Assembly (NCBI RefSeq): GCF_900114035.1
Contig: NZ_FORP01000007.1
Span: 124,001-188,000 of the forward strand
Direction of reading: 5' to 3'
DNA length: 64,000 bases
Source: Amycolatopsis sacchari
Lineage (GTDB): Bacteria > Actinomycetota > Actinomycetes > Mycobacteriales > Pseudonocardiaceae
Shown here: piece by piece, positions 11,510 through 20,335 of the stretch
Layout of the letters: the number at the start of each line of letters is the position of its first letter
How positions within the stretch are numbered: the stretch's first letter is position 1
Translations under genes and position numbers: made by a program
Notes under the pieces: generated by a model
Seen by the model: only the letters and a program-made list of their open reading frames with translations
Told to the model about the DNA's origin: nothing
Database searches by the model: none

Positions 11510-13111
11510 GTGGCCGACGCGCTGCTCGCACTCCGGGACGTCTCGATCCGCTTCGGGGACACCGAAGCGGTCCGGGACGTCGCGTTCGACGTGTTCCCCG
11601 GCGAGGTCGTCGCCCTCGTCGGGGAGTCCGGTTCCGGCAAGTCGGTCACCGCGCTGTCCCTGCTCGGGCTGCTGCCGGACACCGCGACGGTGACGGGTTC
11701 GGCGACGCTGTCCGGCCGCGATCTGTACACAGTGGACGGTGATGCGCTGCGTGCGGTGCGGGGCGGCGAGATCGGCATGGTGTTCCAGGAGCCGATGAGC
11801 GCGCTCAACCCGGTGTTCCGCATCGGCACCCAGCTGGTGGACGCGGTGCGCGCGCACCGGAAGGTGTCGCGGGCGCAGGCCCGGGAGCGCGCCAGGGAAC
11901 TGCTCGAACTCGTGGAGCTCGACGCCACGCGGGTGCTGCGGTCGTACCCGCACGAGCTGTCCGGCGGGCAGCTGCAGCGCGTCGTGATCGCGGCGGCGCT
12001 GGTGCACGAGCCGGCGCTGCTCATCGCCGACGAACCGACCACGGCGCTGGACGTGACGGTGCAGGCCGGGATCCTGCAGCTGCTGCGGTCGCTGCGGGAC
12101 CGGCTGGGCACGGCGATCCTGCTCGTCACGCACGACATGGGCGTGGTCGCCGACCTCGCGGACCGCGTGGTGGTGCTGCGTGAGGGCCGGGTGGTCGAGC
12201 AGAACACGGCCACGGGGCTGTTCGCCGCCCCCAAGGCGGACTACACGCGGGAGCTGCTGGATTCGGTGCTGTCACTGGGTTCCGGCTCGCCGGGCAAGGC
12301 GGTGCCCGAGGCCGGGCCGCTGGTTTCGGTGCGGGACCTGGAGGTCACCTACCGCGGCGGTGTGCGTGCCGTGGACGGCGTGTCACTGACCATCGCGGCC
12401 GACGAAGTGCTGGGGCTGGTCGGCGAGTCGGGTTCGGGCAAGAGCACGATCTCGTCGGTGCTCACCGGCCTGGTGGCGCTGTCGGGCGGTGAGGTGCGGA
12501 TCGCCGGGGTGGACCTGGCGCGGGCGAACGCGCGGCAGCGGCGTGAGGTGCGGCGGCAGATCGGTGTGGTGTTCCAGAACCCGGCCTCGGCGCTGAACCC
12601 GCGGGCGACGATCGGCGCGAGCATCGCGGAACCGCTGGTGGTGCACGGGGAGCGTGGCGACCACCGGGCGCGCGTGGCCGAGTTGCTGGAGGCGGTGCGG
12701 CTGGACCCGGGCTGGAGCGGGCGGTACCCGCACGAGCTGTCCGGTGGCCAGCGGCAGCGGGTCGGCATCGCGCGGGCGCTCGCGCTGCGGCCACGGCTGC
12801 TGATCGCGGACGAGCCGACGAGCGCGCTGGACGTTTCCGTGCAGGCCTCGGTGCTGGCGCTGCTGGCCGACCTGCAGCGGGAGCTGGCGTTCGCGTGCCT
12901 GTTCATCTCGCACGACCTCGCGGTCGTCGAGCGGGTGGCCGACCGGGTGGTGGTGCTGCACCAGGGGCGGGTCGTGGAGGAGGGCCCGGTGGCGGCCGTG
13001 CTGGGCGCCCCGAAGCAGCCCTACACGCGGCGGCTGGTGGCGGCCGCCCCGGTCGCGGACCCCGCGCGGCAGCGGGAACGCCGGGAGGCGTGGCGGGCGC
13101 TGACCTCCTGA
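11510..13111 (+). CDS. Fused double-ATPase of peptide ABC transporter (DppD-DppF fusion)
   Basis: A 533-residue protein carrying both ATPases of the importer in one chain. The first half has Walker A GESGSGKS (about 43-50), FQEPMSALNP, signature LSGGQLQR and LIADEPTTALDVT. The second half repeats these as GESGSGKST, FQNPASALNPR, LSGGQRQR and LIADEPTSALDVS. Each half ends with the peptide-importer C-terminal extension (ADYTRELL and KQPYTRRLV). The start GTG 11510 immediately follows the stop of the binding protein, and it is the last gene of the operon. Fusion fixes a 1:1 ATPase ratio and is common in actinobacterial and rhizobial systems. Confidence 0.93.
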   Translation: MADALLALRDVSIRFGDTEAVRDVAFDVFPGEVVALVGESGSGKSVTALSLLGLLPDTATVTGSATLSGRDLYTVDGDALRAVRGGEIGMVFQEPMSALNPVFRIGTQLVDAVRAHRKVSRAQARERARELLELVELDATRVLRSYPHELSGGQLQRVVIAAALVHEPALLIADEPTTALDVTVQAGILQLLRSLRDRLGTAILLVTHDMGVVADLADRVVVLREGRVVEQNTATGLFAAPKADYTRELLDSVLSLGSGSPGKAVPEAGPLVSVRDLEVTYRGGVRAVDGVSLTIAADEVLGLVGESGSGKSTISSVLTGLVALSGGEVRIAGVDLARANARQRREVRRQIGVVFQNPASALNPRATIGASIAEPLVVHGERGDHRARVAELLEAVRLDPGWSGRYPHELSGGQRQRVGIARALALRPRLLIADEPTSALDVSVQASVLALLADLQRELAFACLFISHDLAVVERVADRVVVLHQGRVVEEGPVAAVLGAPKQPYTRRLVAAAPVADPARQRERREAWRALTS

Positions 13112-13260
13112 GGGTGTGTGCCTTCGGGGCCGGGCGGCGTTGCGCTTACCCTGTGGGGCGGGCGGTCTCCTGAGGCAGGGGTCGCGGCCCTCGTGGCGCG
13201 GTGCTGGCCCTGGCGAAACCGCACCGTCCTCTGAACGGCGGAGCCGCGCTCTCCCACGGC

Positions 13261-13389
13261 GCGCCTTGTCGGCCTCCCGGGCTGGGCCGGGCTGTCCCGC
13301 GGCGCGCCTTGTCGGCCTCCCGGGCTGGGCCGGGCTGTCCCGCGGCGCGCCTTGTCGGCCTCCCGGGCTGGGCCGGGCTGTCCCGCGGC
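13261..13389. repeat. Three perfect 43-bp tandem repeats
   Basis: Units begin with GCGCCTTGTCGGCCTCCCGG at 13261, 13304 and 13347, giving an exact 43-bp period. The flanks continue the similarity for a few bases on each side. The period is not a multiple of 3 and the region lies between convincing genes, so it is most likely non-coding. It sits about 150 bp downstream of the ABC operon stop codon. Perfect identity between units suggests recent expansion by slippage or unequal recombination. Confidence 0.85.
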
Positions 13390-13469
13390 GCGAGTGTTGG
13401 CTCCCCGGGGCCGGGCGGCGAGCCCACCCGCCGCTCGAAGGCACACGCGGCCTCCTGAGACGCGCGCTC

Positions 13470-13800
13470 CCTGCCAACGCGCCGCCTCCCCCGTCCCGCC
13501 GCCGCCCCCAAGCCGCGCCGCCGCCCCTCTCCCACCGCCCCTCCCGCGCGCCGCCTCCCCCGCGCCGCCGCGCTGCCGCCCCTCTCCCGCCAAGCCGCCC
13601 TGCCTCCCGCCGCGCCGCTGCCCCTCCCGCGCGCACCCTCGCCCGTCCCGTCTCCCCGGCCAAGCCCTCCCCTGCGCCGCGCCGCTTCCCGCCAACTCCT
13701 CCCCGGCCAAGCCGCCCTGCGTCCCCCTCGCCCGCCCCGCCTCCCCGGCCAAGCCCTCCCCTGCCCCGCCCCTCCCACCCCCGAAACTCCCGACCTTCGG
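13470..13800 (+). other. Non-coding C-rich, G-poor pyrimidine tract
   Basis: Together with the 43-bp repeats this fills the 765-bp gap (13112-13876) between the ABC operon and the mannosidase gene. The plus strand is dominated by CCCCTCCC, CCGCC and CCTCCCCGG runs with few G and almost no A. Open frames through it give only Pro/Ala/Arg low-complexity strings and have no ribosome-binding site, so I call no gene. A C-rich, G-poor transcript downstream of an operon is what Rho-utilisation sites look like, so Rho-dependent termination of the operon is plausible (inference). The complementary strand is G-rich. Confidence 0.55.
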
Positions 13801-13804
13801 CGGG

Positions 13805-13862
13805 TTGACGCTCCCCTCCCCGGCCCGAAAGGATCAAAGCACGCAGATTGACAACGTTGTCA
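13805..13862 (+). promoter_or_regulatory. Promoter and LacI-type operator of the GH92 gene
   Basis: TTGACG at 13805-13810 and AAGGAT at 13829-13834, 18 nt apart, make a plausible -35/-10 pair. A perfect 14-bp palindrome, TGACAACGTTGTCA (13849-13862), lies just downstream of the expected start site and abuts the SD AGGAGGA (13864-13870). The central CG and A/T flanks are typical of LacI/GalR family operators controlling sugar genes. No LacI gene is in the window, so the repressor would act in trans. Confidence 0.7.
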
Positions 13863-13876
13863 CAGGAGGAAACGGA

Positions 13877-16216
13877 ATGAGAGCGCGCAAGCGCGTCCTT
13901 GCCGCCCTGCTCGCCGGGGTCACGACCGTCGCCGTCGCGACGCCCGCCGTCGCGCAGGAGCGGGGGCCGCGGTTCGCCGGCGACCCGACCGCGCTGGTCG
14001 ACACGTCGATCGGCAACAACGGCGACGGCACCACGTTTCCCGGTGCCACCACCCCCTTCGGGATGGTGCAGCTGAGCCCCGACACGCAGCTCAAGAAGTA
14101 CGCGTCCTACGACTACGCGCAGGACACGATCCTCGGCTTCAGCCACACGCACCTCTCGGGCGTGGGCTGCCAGACCATGGGCACCTTCCGCTTCATGCCG
14201 ACCACCGGCGCGGTCACCACGTCCGACCCGGCGCAGTACGGCGCGAAGTTCAGCCACGCCAACGAAACCCGGCAGCCCGGCTACTACGGCGTCAAGCTGG
14301 ACGACGGCATCACCGCCGAGCTGACCGCCACCCAGCGCACCGGGCAGCACCGCTACACCTACCCCGCGGGCGCCGCCGAGAACGTCCTCATCGAGGTCGG
14401 CGAGGCCAACGGCTACACCTACGCCGGCGACGTGCACGTGGTCGGCGACGACACCGTCGAGGGCTGGGTCGAGGGCGGCAACTTCTGCTGGGAGACCCAG
14501 AAGGAGCGCTACAAGATCTTCTTCAGCGCGCACTTCGACCGGAAGTTCACCGGTTTCGGCACCTGGACCGACTCGACGCTGACCGCGGGCAAGCGGGACG
14601 CCTCGCTCGGCAGCCAGCGCACCGGCGCGTGGCTGAGCTTCGACCCCACCCGGAACGGGCAGGTCGGCGTCTCGGTCGGCGTGTCCTACACCTCGATCGA
14701 CGGCGCCCGGCTCAACCGCACCGCGGAGCAGCCGAAGTCCTTCGACCGGGCGCGGAACGCCGCGCACGACACGTGGCTCGACGAGCTGAACCGGATGCGC
14801 GTCGCGGGGGGCACCACCGCCGACCAGCGCACCTACTACAGCGCGCTGTACCGGTCGCTGCTGCACCCGTCCGTCGGGTCCGATGTGGACGGTTCCTACC
14901 GCGGCTTCGACGACCGCGTGCACCGCAGCCGCGACACCTACTACCAGATGTTCTCGCTGTGGGACACCTACCGCTCGCAGAACCAGCTCGTCGCGCTCCT
15001 GCACCCGGACAAGGCCGCGGACATGACGAAGTCGGTGCTCAAGATCTACTCCGACGGCGGCTGGCTGCCGCGCTGGGCGCTGGCCAACGGCGAGACGAAC
15101 GTGATGAGCGGCGACCCGGTCACCCCGTGGGTCGTCGACAACTACCGCCGCGGCCTGCTCGACGACCGCACCGCGCGGCAGCTGTTCGACGCGCTGTGGC
15201 GCAACGCCACCGAGGTGCCCGCCGACCAGTCGATCTTCCGCGGCCGCGACGGCAATCCCAGCTACGTCCAGAACGGCTGGATCGGCTACCAGGACGTCCT
15301 CGGCTACACCTTCGGCGACACCCGCCAGGCCGGGTCCGCGACGCTGGAGTACGCGCTCGGCGACTGCGCGCTGGCCACGATGGCGCAGGGCCTCGGGTAC
15401 GCGGACAAGGCGAAAACCCTGCGCGGCCGCTGTGACGACTTCGCCAACCTGTGGGACCGGAGCGTGACCTCACACGGCTTCACCGGGTTCCCGCGCGCCC
15501 GCGCCGCCGACGGCACCTTCGTCGGTGACGCCGACCCGGCGCAGTCCGTCGGTTTCCACGAGGGCACGCCGTGGCAGTACCAGTGGCTGGCCCAGCAGGA
15601 CCCGGCGACGTTGTTCGGCCTGATGGGCGGCGCGGGCCAGGCGGAGCAGCGGCTCGACACCTTCTTCGACATGCCACTGCTGCTGACCGACCCGGCGAAG
15701 GCCGCGAGCGAGTCGTGGGTGCACGGCGCGTACGACTACCACAACAACTTCGCCTTCAACCCCAACAACGAACCCGACCTGCACGCGCCGTGGATGTACG
15801 CGTGGACGGGCGCGCCGTGGAAGACGTCGGCCGTGCTGCGCGCGGCGCGGACGCTGTTCACCGACACCCCCTACGGCATGCCCGGCAACGACGACCTCGG
15901 CACCATCTCGTCGTGGCTCGTGTTCGGCATGACGGGGATCTTCGAGGCGCAGCCCGGTTCCGGTACCTACCTGCTGAGCACCCCGATGTTCGAGAAGGTC
16001 GAGATCCGGCCCGCCGGCGGCCGGCGGATCGAGATCGAGGCGCCCGGCGCCAGCGCGTCGAAGTTCCAGTACACAAAGGACGTCCAAATCGGACACCACG
16101 ACTACGACCGGTCGTGGATCTCGCACGCGGATCTCCTGCGGGCGGGCGAGATCCGGTTCGAGCTGAGCGGCACGCCCACGAACTGGGGCACCCGCTCGAC
16201 ACCGCCCGGCGTCTGA
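13877..16216 (+). CDS. Secreted GH92 alpha-mannosidase
   Basis: A 779-residue glycoside hydrolase family 92 enzyme, a Ca2+-dependent inverting exo-alpha-mannosidase. A signal peptide (RARKRVLAALLAGV, cleavage near AVAQE at about residue 30) marks it as secreted. Family signatures follow: GNNGDGTTFPGATTPFGMVQ, GFSHTHLSGVGC, the segment SLWDTYRSQ, EGTPWQYQW, and late PGNDDLGTISSW, which carries the conserved acidic residues. ATG 13877 has a strong SD (AGGAGGAAA). Likely substrates are mannose-containing N-glycans or fungal mannans. It is monocistronic, behind a LacI-type operator and followed by a strong terminator. The linkage (alpha-1,2 versus others) cannot be told from sequence alone. Confidence 0.93.
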   Translation: MRARKRVLAALLAGVTTVAVATPAVAQERGPRFAGDPTALVDTSIGNNGDGTTFPGATTPFGMVQLSPDTQLKKYASYDYAQDTILGFSHTHLSGVGCQTMGTFRFMPTTGAVTTSDPAQYGAKFSHANETRQPGYYGVKLDDGITAELTATQRTGQHRYTYPAGAAENVLIEVGEANGYTYAGDVHVVGDDTVEGWVEGGNFCWETQKERYKIFFSAHFDRKFTGFGTWTDSTLTAGKRDASLGSQRTGAWLSFDPTRNGQVGVSVGVSYTSIDGARLNRTAEQPKSFDRARNAAHDTWLDELNRMRVAGGTTADQRTYYSALYRSLLHPSVGSDVDGSYRGFDDRVHRSRDTYYQMFSLWDTYRSQNQLVALLHPDKAADMTKSVLKIYSDGGWLPRWALANGETNVMSGDPVTPWVVDNYRRGLLDDRTARQLFDALWRNATEVPADQSIFRGRDGNPSYVQNGWIGYQDVLGYTFGDTRQAGSATLEYALGDCALATMAQGLGYADKAKTLRGRCDDFANLWDRSVTSHGFTGFPRARAADGTFVGDADPAQSVGFHEGTPWQYQWLAQQDPATLFGLMGGAGQAEQRLDTFFDMPLLLTDPAKAASESWVHGAYDYHNNFAFNPNNEPDLHAPWMYAWTGAPWKTSAVLRAARTLFTDTPYGMPGNDDLGTISSWLVFGMTGIFEAQPGSGTYLLSTPMFEKVEIRPAGGRRIEIEAPGASASKFQYTKDVQIGHHDYDRSWISHADLLRAGEIRFELSGTPTNWGTRSTPPGV

Positions 16217-16224
16217 GGCGTCAG

Positions 16225-16260
16225 CGTGGTCCCGGCCGGAACGACCCGGCCGGGACCACG
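16225..16260. terminator. Strong bidirectional hairpin terminator
   Basis: CGTGGTCCCGGCCGG (16225-16239) pairs perfectly with CCGGCCGGGACCACG (16246-16260): a 15-bp stem with a 6-nt loop. It fills the gap between the convergent GH92 and MerR genes, abutting the MerR stop codon. There is no U-tract, as is usual for actinobacterial terminators. Confidence 0.85.
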
Positions 16261-17088
16261 TCATCCGCCGGAACGCGCGCCGGGCGACAGCCGGAAGACC
16301 GGCCAGCCGATCTCCGTGCGCCACGAGTCCGGGTCCGGGTCGTCGCGCGGGCCGCACAGGTAGGTCTCGTGCACCGGACCGTCCACGGCGAGCGCGTGCT
16401 CCACCACCCACTCGCCGAGCCTGCCGTACGTCACGTCGATGTCGTCGTGAGGCCCGCGGTGCACCGTCACCGCCAGCTCCACCGCGGGCAGGACGTGCCG
16501 TGCCACGCGCCCGGTTTCAGGGGCGTCGGGGACGGGGCGGTAGACCAGCACGCGCCCGCGTCCGGCGGTGAACAGCTCGTTGTCGTACAGGCCACCCGGC
16601 GGTCCGGCGGGCTCGTGCCCCCGCACGGCCGCGTCCAGTTCCGCCATCGCGCCGTCGTACCAGGTCAGCACGTCCTCCTCGGCGACCGTGCCGCTCACCG
16701 CCGTGACGGTCCGGGCGGGCACCGACCGCAGCTCCACCTCCAGCCGCTCGACGTCGGGGCGCAGCAGCTGCCGCAACGACGTGACCGCGGCCCGCGTGCG
16801 GTCCAGCCGCTCCTCCAGCCGCCGCAGGTGGGCGGCGGTCAGCTCCGCGCGGGCCTCCGGGTCCCCGGTGGCGAGGATCTGCTTCACGTCGGCCAGCGGC
16901 ATGTCCAGTTCCCGCAGCCGGTGGATCACCTGGGCCTGCGGGATCTGCGCCCCGGTGTAGTACCGGTAGCCGCTCGCCGGGTCGACCGACGCGGGCTCGA
17001 GCAGGCCCGCCTCGTGGTAGCGGCGCAGCGTGCGCACGCTCAGGTGGGTCAGCTGGGCGAACTCCCCGATCGTCAGTCCCTGGCGCAT
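16261..17088 (-). CDS. MerR family regulator with GyrI-like effector domain
   Basis: A 275-residue regulator. The N-terminal winged HTH is [28 protein letters not shown] and then [28 protein letters not shown] coiled-coil dimerisation helix spans about residues 80-120, and a C-terminal GyrI/SOUL-like drug-binding fold follows (residues about 125-275), as in BmrR. The ATG at 17088 matches the family; a GTG three codons upstream is possible. CACAGT lies 7 nt before the ATG. It is divergent from an SDR-NTF2 pair across a perfect dyad and is their likely activator. BmrR-type proteins sense bulky hydrophobic or cationic compounds; the ligand here is unknown. Confidence 0.9.
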   Translation of the reverse strand: MRQGLTIGEFAQLTHLSVRTLRRYHEAGLLEPASVDPASGYRYYTGAQIPQAQVIHRLRELDMPLADVKQILATGDPEARAELTAAHLRRLEERLDRTRAAVTSLRQLLRPDVERLEVELRSVPARTVTAVSGTVAEEDVLTWYDGAMAELDAAVRGHEPAGPPGGLYDNELFTAGRGRVLVYRPVPDAPETGRVARHVLPAVELAVTVHRGPHDDIDVTYGRLGEWVVEHALAVDGPVHETYLCGPRDDPDPDSWRTEIGWPVFRLSPGARSGG

Positions 17089-17136
17089 ACCGTCCACTGT
17101 GCACCCTCACCCCGCGGGAGACTCCAGCCGTTTGCC

Positions 17137-17153
17137 CCTCTCCCCGGGAGAGG
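17137..17153. promoter_or_regulatory. MerR-type operator dyad
   Basis: CCTCTCCC-C-GGGAGAGG is a perfect 8-bp inverted repeat with a 1-bp centre. It sits between a TTTGCC -35-like element (17131-17136) and a weak -10 (CACGCT, 17157-17162). MerR regulators bind such dyads inside promoters with an over-long spacer (19-20 bp) and untwist them on activation. Here the spacer is about 20 bp in the SDR direction. Confidence 0.7.
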
Positions 17154-17168
17154 CCACACGCTGGCGGC

Positions 17169-17951
17169 ATGACACACCAGAAGACCGGCCGCCTCGACGG
17201 CAGGCGGGCCGTGGTCACCGGCGCCGGACGGGGCACCGGCGCCGCGATCACCGCCCGGCTGCGTGCGGCCGGCGCGACCGTACTGGGGGTCGCCCGCACC
17301 CGCCCGCCGGACGCGGGCCTGTTCCTCCCGGCCGACCTCACCACTGACGAAGGCGTCGCCGCCGTCGCCGACGGCGTGCGCGAGCACCTCGGGGCGGCCG
17401 ACATCCTCGTGCACACCCTCGGCGGTTCGAGCTCCCCGGCCGGCGGGTTCGCCGCGCTGACCGGCCGGCACTGGGGCGACGAACTGCGGCTCAACCTGCT
17501 CGCGGCGGTCCGCCTCGACCGCGCCCTGCTGCCGGGGATGCTGGAGACCGGATCCGGTGCCGTCGTGCACGTGTCGTCGATCCAGCGCCGCATGCCGCTC
17601 TACGACGGGACGCTCGGCTACGCGGCCGCGAAGGCCGCGCTGACCGCCTACAGCAAGGGGCTGGCCAACGAAGTGGGACCGCGCGGGGTGCGGGTCAACG
17701 TCGTCTCCCCCGGCTTCATCCGCACGTCGGCCGCCGACGCCCTGATCGAGCGCATGGCCGCCACCCACGGCGTCACCCCCGGGCAGGCGCTGGACCGGCT
17801 CATGGACTTCCTCGGCGGGATCCCGCTCGGCCGCCCCGCCGAGCCCGCCGAGGTCGCCGAACTCGTCGCGTTCCTCGTGTCGGACCGCGCCTCCGCCATC
17901 ACCGGCGCCGAACACACCATCGACGGCGGCACCGTGCCGACCGTCGGCTGA
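17169..17951 (+). CDS. SDR family oxidoreductase
   Basis: A 260-residue classical SDR. Motifs in order: TGAGRGTG (cofactor), the HTLGGS region replacing the usual [12 protein letters not shown] with the catalytic Ser, YAAAK with Tyr and Lys, PGFIRT, and C-terminal [12 protein letters not shown]. The NNAG motif is changed, but the catalytic triad is intact. The start ATG 17169 lies 15 bp beyond the MerR dyad. An NTF2-like gene follows 13 bp downstream. Together they form a MerR-controlled cassette likely modifying the compound sensed by the regulator (inference). Confidence 0.9.
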   Translation: MTHQKTGRLDGRRAVVTGAGRGTGAAITARLRAAGATVLGVARTRPPDAGLFLPADLTTDEGVAAVADGVREHLGAADILVHTLGGSSSPAGGFAALTGRHWGDELRLNLLAAVRLDRALLPGMLETGSGAVVHVSSIQRRMPLYDGTLGYAAAKAALTAYSKGLANEVGPRGVRVNVVSPGFIRTSAADALIERMAATHGVTPGQALDRLMDFLGGIPLGRPAEPAEVAELVAFLVSDRASAITGAEHTIDGGTVPTVG

Positions 17952-17964
17952 AAGGAGAAGGACC

Positions 17965-18291
17965 TTGTCCCTGCCCGAAACGATCACCGCGTACCTGGCC
18001 GCGCACGAGGCCCACGACACCGACGCCGAGCTGCGCCTGCTCGCCCCCGACGCGACGGTCACCGACGAGGGTCACACCTACCGGGGCCACGCCGAGATCG
18101 CGGCCTGGCTCCGGCGCTCGGCGAGCGAGTACACCTACACCTCGACGCTCACGGGCACCGAACGCGTGGACGACGACCACTACGTGGCGACCCACCACCT
18201 GGAGGGCGACTTCCCCGGCGGCGTCGTCGACCTGCACTTCCGGTTCACCCTCCACAACGGACTGATCGAGCGGCTGGTGATCGAACCCTGA
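17965..18291 (+). CDS. NTF2-like (SnoaL-fold) small protein
   Basis: A 108-residue protein with the pattern of the SnoaL/NTF2 cone fold: an N-terminal helix (LPETITAYLAAHEAHD), an LAPDATVTDEG strand, the YRGHAEIAAWL helix, then four beta strands ending LHNGLIERLVIEP. Members bind small hydrophobic ligands or act as isomerases and hydrolases. The start TTG 17965 is supported by AAAGGAGAAGG. It is the second gene of the MerR-controlled unit after the SDR. No catalytic assignment is possible from sequence. Confidence 0.85.
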   Translation: MSLPETITAYLAAHEAHDTDAELRLLAPDATVTDEGHTYRGHAEIAAWLRRSASEYTYTSTLTGTERVDDDHYVATHHLEGDFPGGVVDLHFRFTLHNGLIERLVIEP

Positions 18292-18293
18292 CG

Positions 18294-19352
18294 TCACGGG
18301 GCCGCCGGGTGCGGCTCGCCGGTGGTGACCAGTGCCGCCAGCACCCGGCCCACCACCGGCAGGACCGGCAGCCCGCGCCCGGCGAGGCCGCACGCGACCA
18401 CCACCGGGCCCCGCCGGTCCAGCACCGCGTCCGAGACGAACTCGCACCGCGGGGCGGACAGCGTCACCGAAGCGGGGTCCGCCCCCGGCAGCCACTCCTC
18501 GACGTAGCGGGCGAGCGCCCGCGTCCGGGGTGCGTCGGCGCGGCAGTCCACCTCGGCCGCCGCGGCCTCGGCGAAGTCGACCTCGGTGCCCGCCCCGCGG
18601 ACGCCGCTCGCGTAGCCGTGCGCCGCCAGCGCGGGCGGGTCGAGGTAGTGCTGGAACACGGGCCATTCCAGGTCCGGCCGCACCGGCGCGAACCGCACCG
18701 AGCGCGTCCACATCGGACGCAGCGGCGGCAGACCGGGGACGAGCGCGGCGGAGCGCACCCCGGCCGCGACGACCACCCGGCGCGCCCGGTAACACCCTTG
18801 ACCCGTCCTGACCTCCACCAGATCGGACTGCCGGGGGCGCACCTCGGTCACCGGTTCCCCGTAGCGGATGATGCATCCGCTCTGTGCTGCCGCGCCACGC
18901 AAGGCCCGCAGCGCGGCCGACGCGTCGAGCCGGCCCGCGAGCGGGTGGAAGAAGATCCGGTCCTCGCACCGGAGCCCGGGCCAGCGCTCGACCGCCTCCT
19001 CCGGCGGTACCCACCGGCCCGGTTTCCCGACCGCGTCGGCCGTCCACGCCAGCACGTCCAGCTCCGCCGACCGCCCGTGGGCGACCGCGCCGGTCAGTGT
19101 GAGCACCGGGACGCCGGTCTCCTGCTCGGCCTCCCGCCACAACGGCAACGACCGCAGCGCGGCCCGGTTGCCCGCGAGTTCCCCGTCCGCGACGCGGAAG
19201 GCGAGCGTCCCGGACGCACCGCACCCGGGACGACCCGCCTCCAGCACGACCACCCGCGCCCCGCCGGCGGCGAGCTGCCACGCCGCGGCGGAACCGGTGC
19301 CCCCGGCTCCCACCACGATCACGTCGGCATCCCGCCCGGCCACCGCCAGCAC
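18294..19352 (-). CDS. FAD-dependent oxidoreductase, DAO/glycine-oxidase family
   Basis: A 352-residue flavoprotein. The Rossmann motif VIVVGAGGTGSAAAWQLAAGG with the E of LEAGR places it in the D-amino-acid/sarcosine/glycine oxidase (DAO) superfamily, and the C-terminal GLAGRGLPVLPVVGRVLA is the second FAD-contact region. GTG 19352 is favoured by AGGGAAGG just upstream; GTG 19343 is also possible. These enzymes oxidise secondary or primary amines of amino acids, releasing H2O2. It converges on the NTF2 gene (2-bp gap). It may be co-transcribed with the upstream hydrolase, 83 bp away. The substrate is unknown. Confidence 0.85.
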   Translation of the reverse strand: MLAVAGRDADVIVVGAGGTGSAAAWQLAAGGARVVVLEAGRPGCGASGTLAFRVADGELAGNRAALRSLPLWREAEQETGVPVLTLTGAVAHGRSAELDVLAWTADAVGKPGRWVPPEEAVERWPGLRCEDRIFFHPLAGRLDASAALRALRGAAAQSGCIIRYGEPVTEVRPRQSDLVEVRTGQGCYRARRVVVAAGVRSAALVPGLPPLRPMWTRSVRFAPVRPDLEWPVFQHYLDPPALAAHGYASGVRGAGTEVDFAEAAAAEVDCRADAPRTRALARYVEEWLPGADPASVTLSAPRCEFVSDAVLDRRGPVVVACGLAGRGLPVLPVVGRVLAALVTTGEPHPAAP

Positions 19353-19435
19353 GACCTTCCCTCTGCTGTGGATTGTCCGCACAGCATGGGGCAGCCGGGC
19401 CCGGTGTGCCCAGCCCGGTCCACATCGTGAGCGCG

Positions 19436-20161
19436 CTACTCCAGGTGCCGCGCGAAGAACCGGTTCACGTCGTCGCCCTCGAACCCCGGCACGCCGGTGT
19501 GCCCGCCCATGTTGGCGTGCAACGTCTTTTCCTTCGAGCCGAAGGCGTCGAACAGGTCCAGCGCCAGTTGCCGGTCGTTGTTTTCGTCGTCCCACTGCAG
19601 CAGGACGAGCAGCGGGATGGTGACCCGCCGGGCCTCCTCGAACATGCGGCGCGGCACGTAGCTCCCGGCGAACAGGACGGCGGCCGCGACGCGCGGCTCG
19701 ACCACCGCCAGCCGGAGACCGATGCCGATCACCCCGCCGGAATACCCGACCGGGCCGCGGATCCCGGGCAGCGCGAGGAGGGCGTCCAGCGCCTCCTGCC
19801 ATTCCGGGACCGCCGCTTCGACCAGCGGGAGGACGAGCCGCTCGACGATCCCGTCGTCGACCGGTTTCCCGGCCCGCACCGCCCGTTGGAGGTCGGCGCG
19901 GGCCTGCTCGGCGGCGTCGGAACGGGGCCGCTCCCCGCTGCCGGGGAGTTCGAGGGTGGCCGTGGCGTAGCCCTGCGCCGCGGAATGCCGGGCCCTGGCC
20001 GACAGCCGGGGGTACATCCTGGCCAGTCCGCCGGGGTGGCCGAGCAGGATCAGCGGGGCTGGCGAGGAATCCGGCGTCCAGAGGATGCCGGGGATCTCGC
20101 CGAGGGTGAATTCGCGTTCGAGGACGCCGTCTTCGAGGCGGCGTTCGGAGGTGAAGTGCAT
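19436..20161 (-). CDS. Alpha/beta hydrolase (dienelactone hydrolase-like)
   Basis: A 241-residue alpha/beta hydrolase. The nucleophile elbow is GYSGG (around residue 140), the acid is in WDDEN and the histidine in GGHTG, an order that matches the fold. LILLGHPGG provides the oxyanion-hole strand. It lacks a signal peptide and is cytosolic. The family includes dienelactone hydrolases and general esterases; the substrate is unknown. It lies between the ArsR-SRPBCC gene and the DAO flavoprotein on the same strand. The 174-bp gap upstream holds no convincing gene and presumably its promoter. Confidence 0.85.
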   Translation of the reverse strand: MHFTSERRLEDGVLEREFTLGEIPGILWTPDSSPAPLILLGHPGGLARMYPRLSARARHSAAQGYATATLELPGSGERPRSDAAEQARADLQRAVRAGKPVDDGIVERLVLPLVEAAVPEWQEALDALLALPGIRGPVGYSGGVIGIGLRLAVVEPRVAAAVLFAGSYVPRRMFEEARRVTIPLLVLLQWDDENNDRQLALDLFDAFGSKEKTLHANMGGHTGVPGFEGDDVNRFFARHLE

Positions 20162-20335
20162 GGTCGTGCCTTTCGGGAGTGCTCGGAAACGGCGCTCCCG
20201 GACGACCTACCGCCCGACCGTGACCCCTGAGGGGAGCACCCATGTCGCAGTGTTCACGGGTACCACCTCCTCGGTCTCTCGCACGGCCTCCGGCAAGGTA
20301 GCAGCGGCGGGTCCGCTCCGCCAACGGGTTTTCCG

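Noticed and set aside
13261..13389. CRISPR-like array
   Set aside because: Units are contiguous with no unique spacers, so this is a simple tandem repeat. The 69-bp repeats at 49080 are rejected as CRISPR for the same reason.
13352..13876. Upstream in-frame extension of the GH92 protein through the C-rich tract
   Set aside because: The ATG at 13877 has a strong SD and begins a signal peptide; the extension is Pro/Ala low-complexity and would cover the promoter and operator.
20242..20301. 19-codon plus-strand reading frame with a good SD (AGGGGAG) between the hydrolase and ArsR-SRPBCC genes
   Set aside because: No plus-strand gene follows for it to regulate, both neighbours are minus-strand, and no promoter is evident. 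Probably chance.
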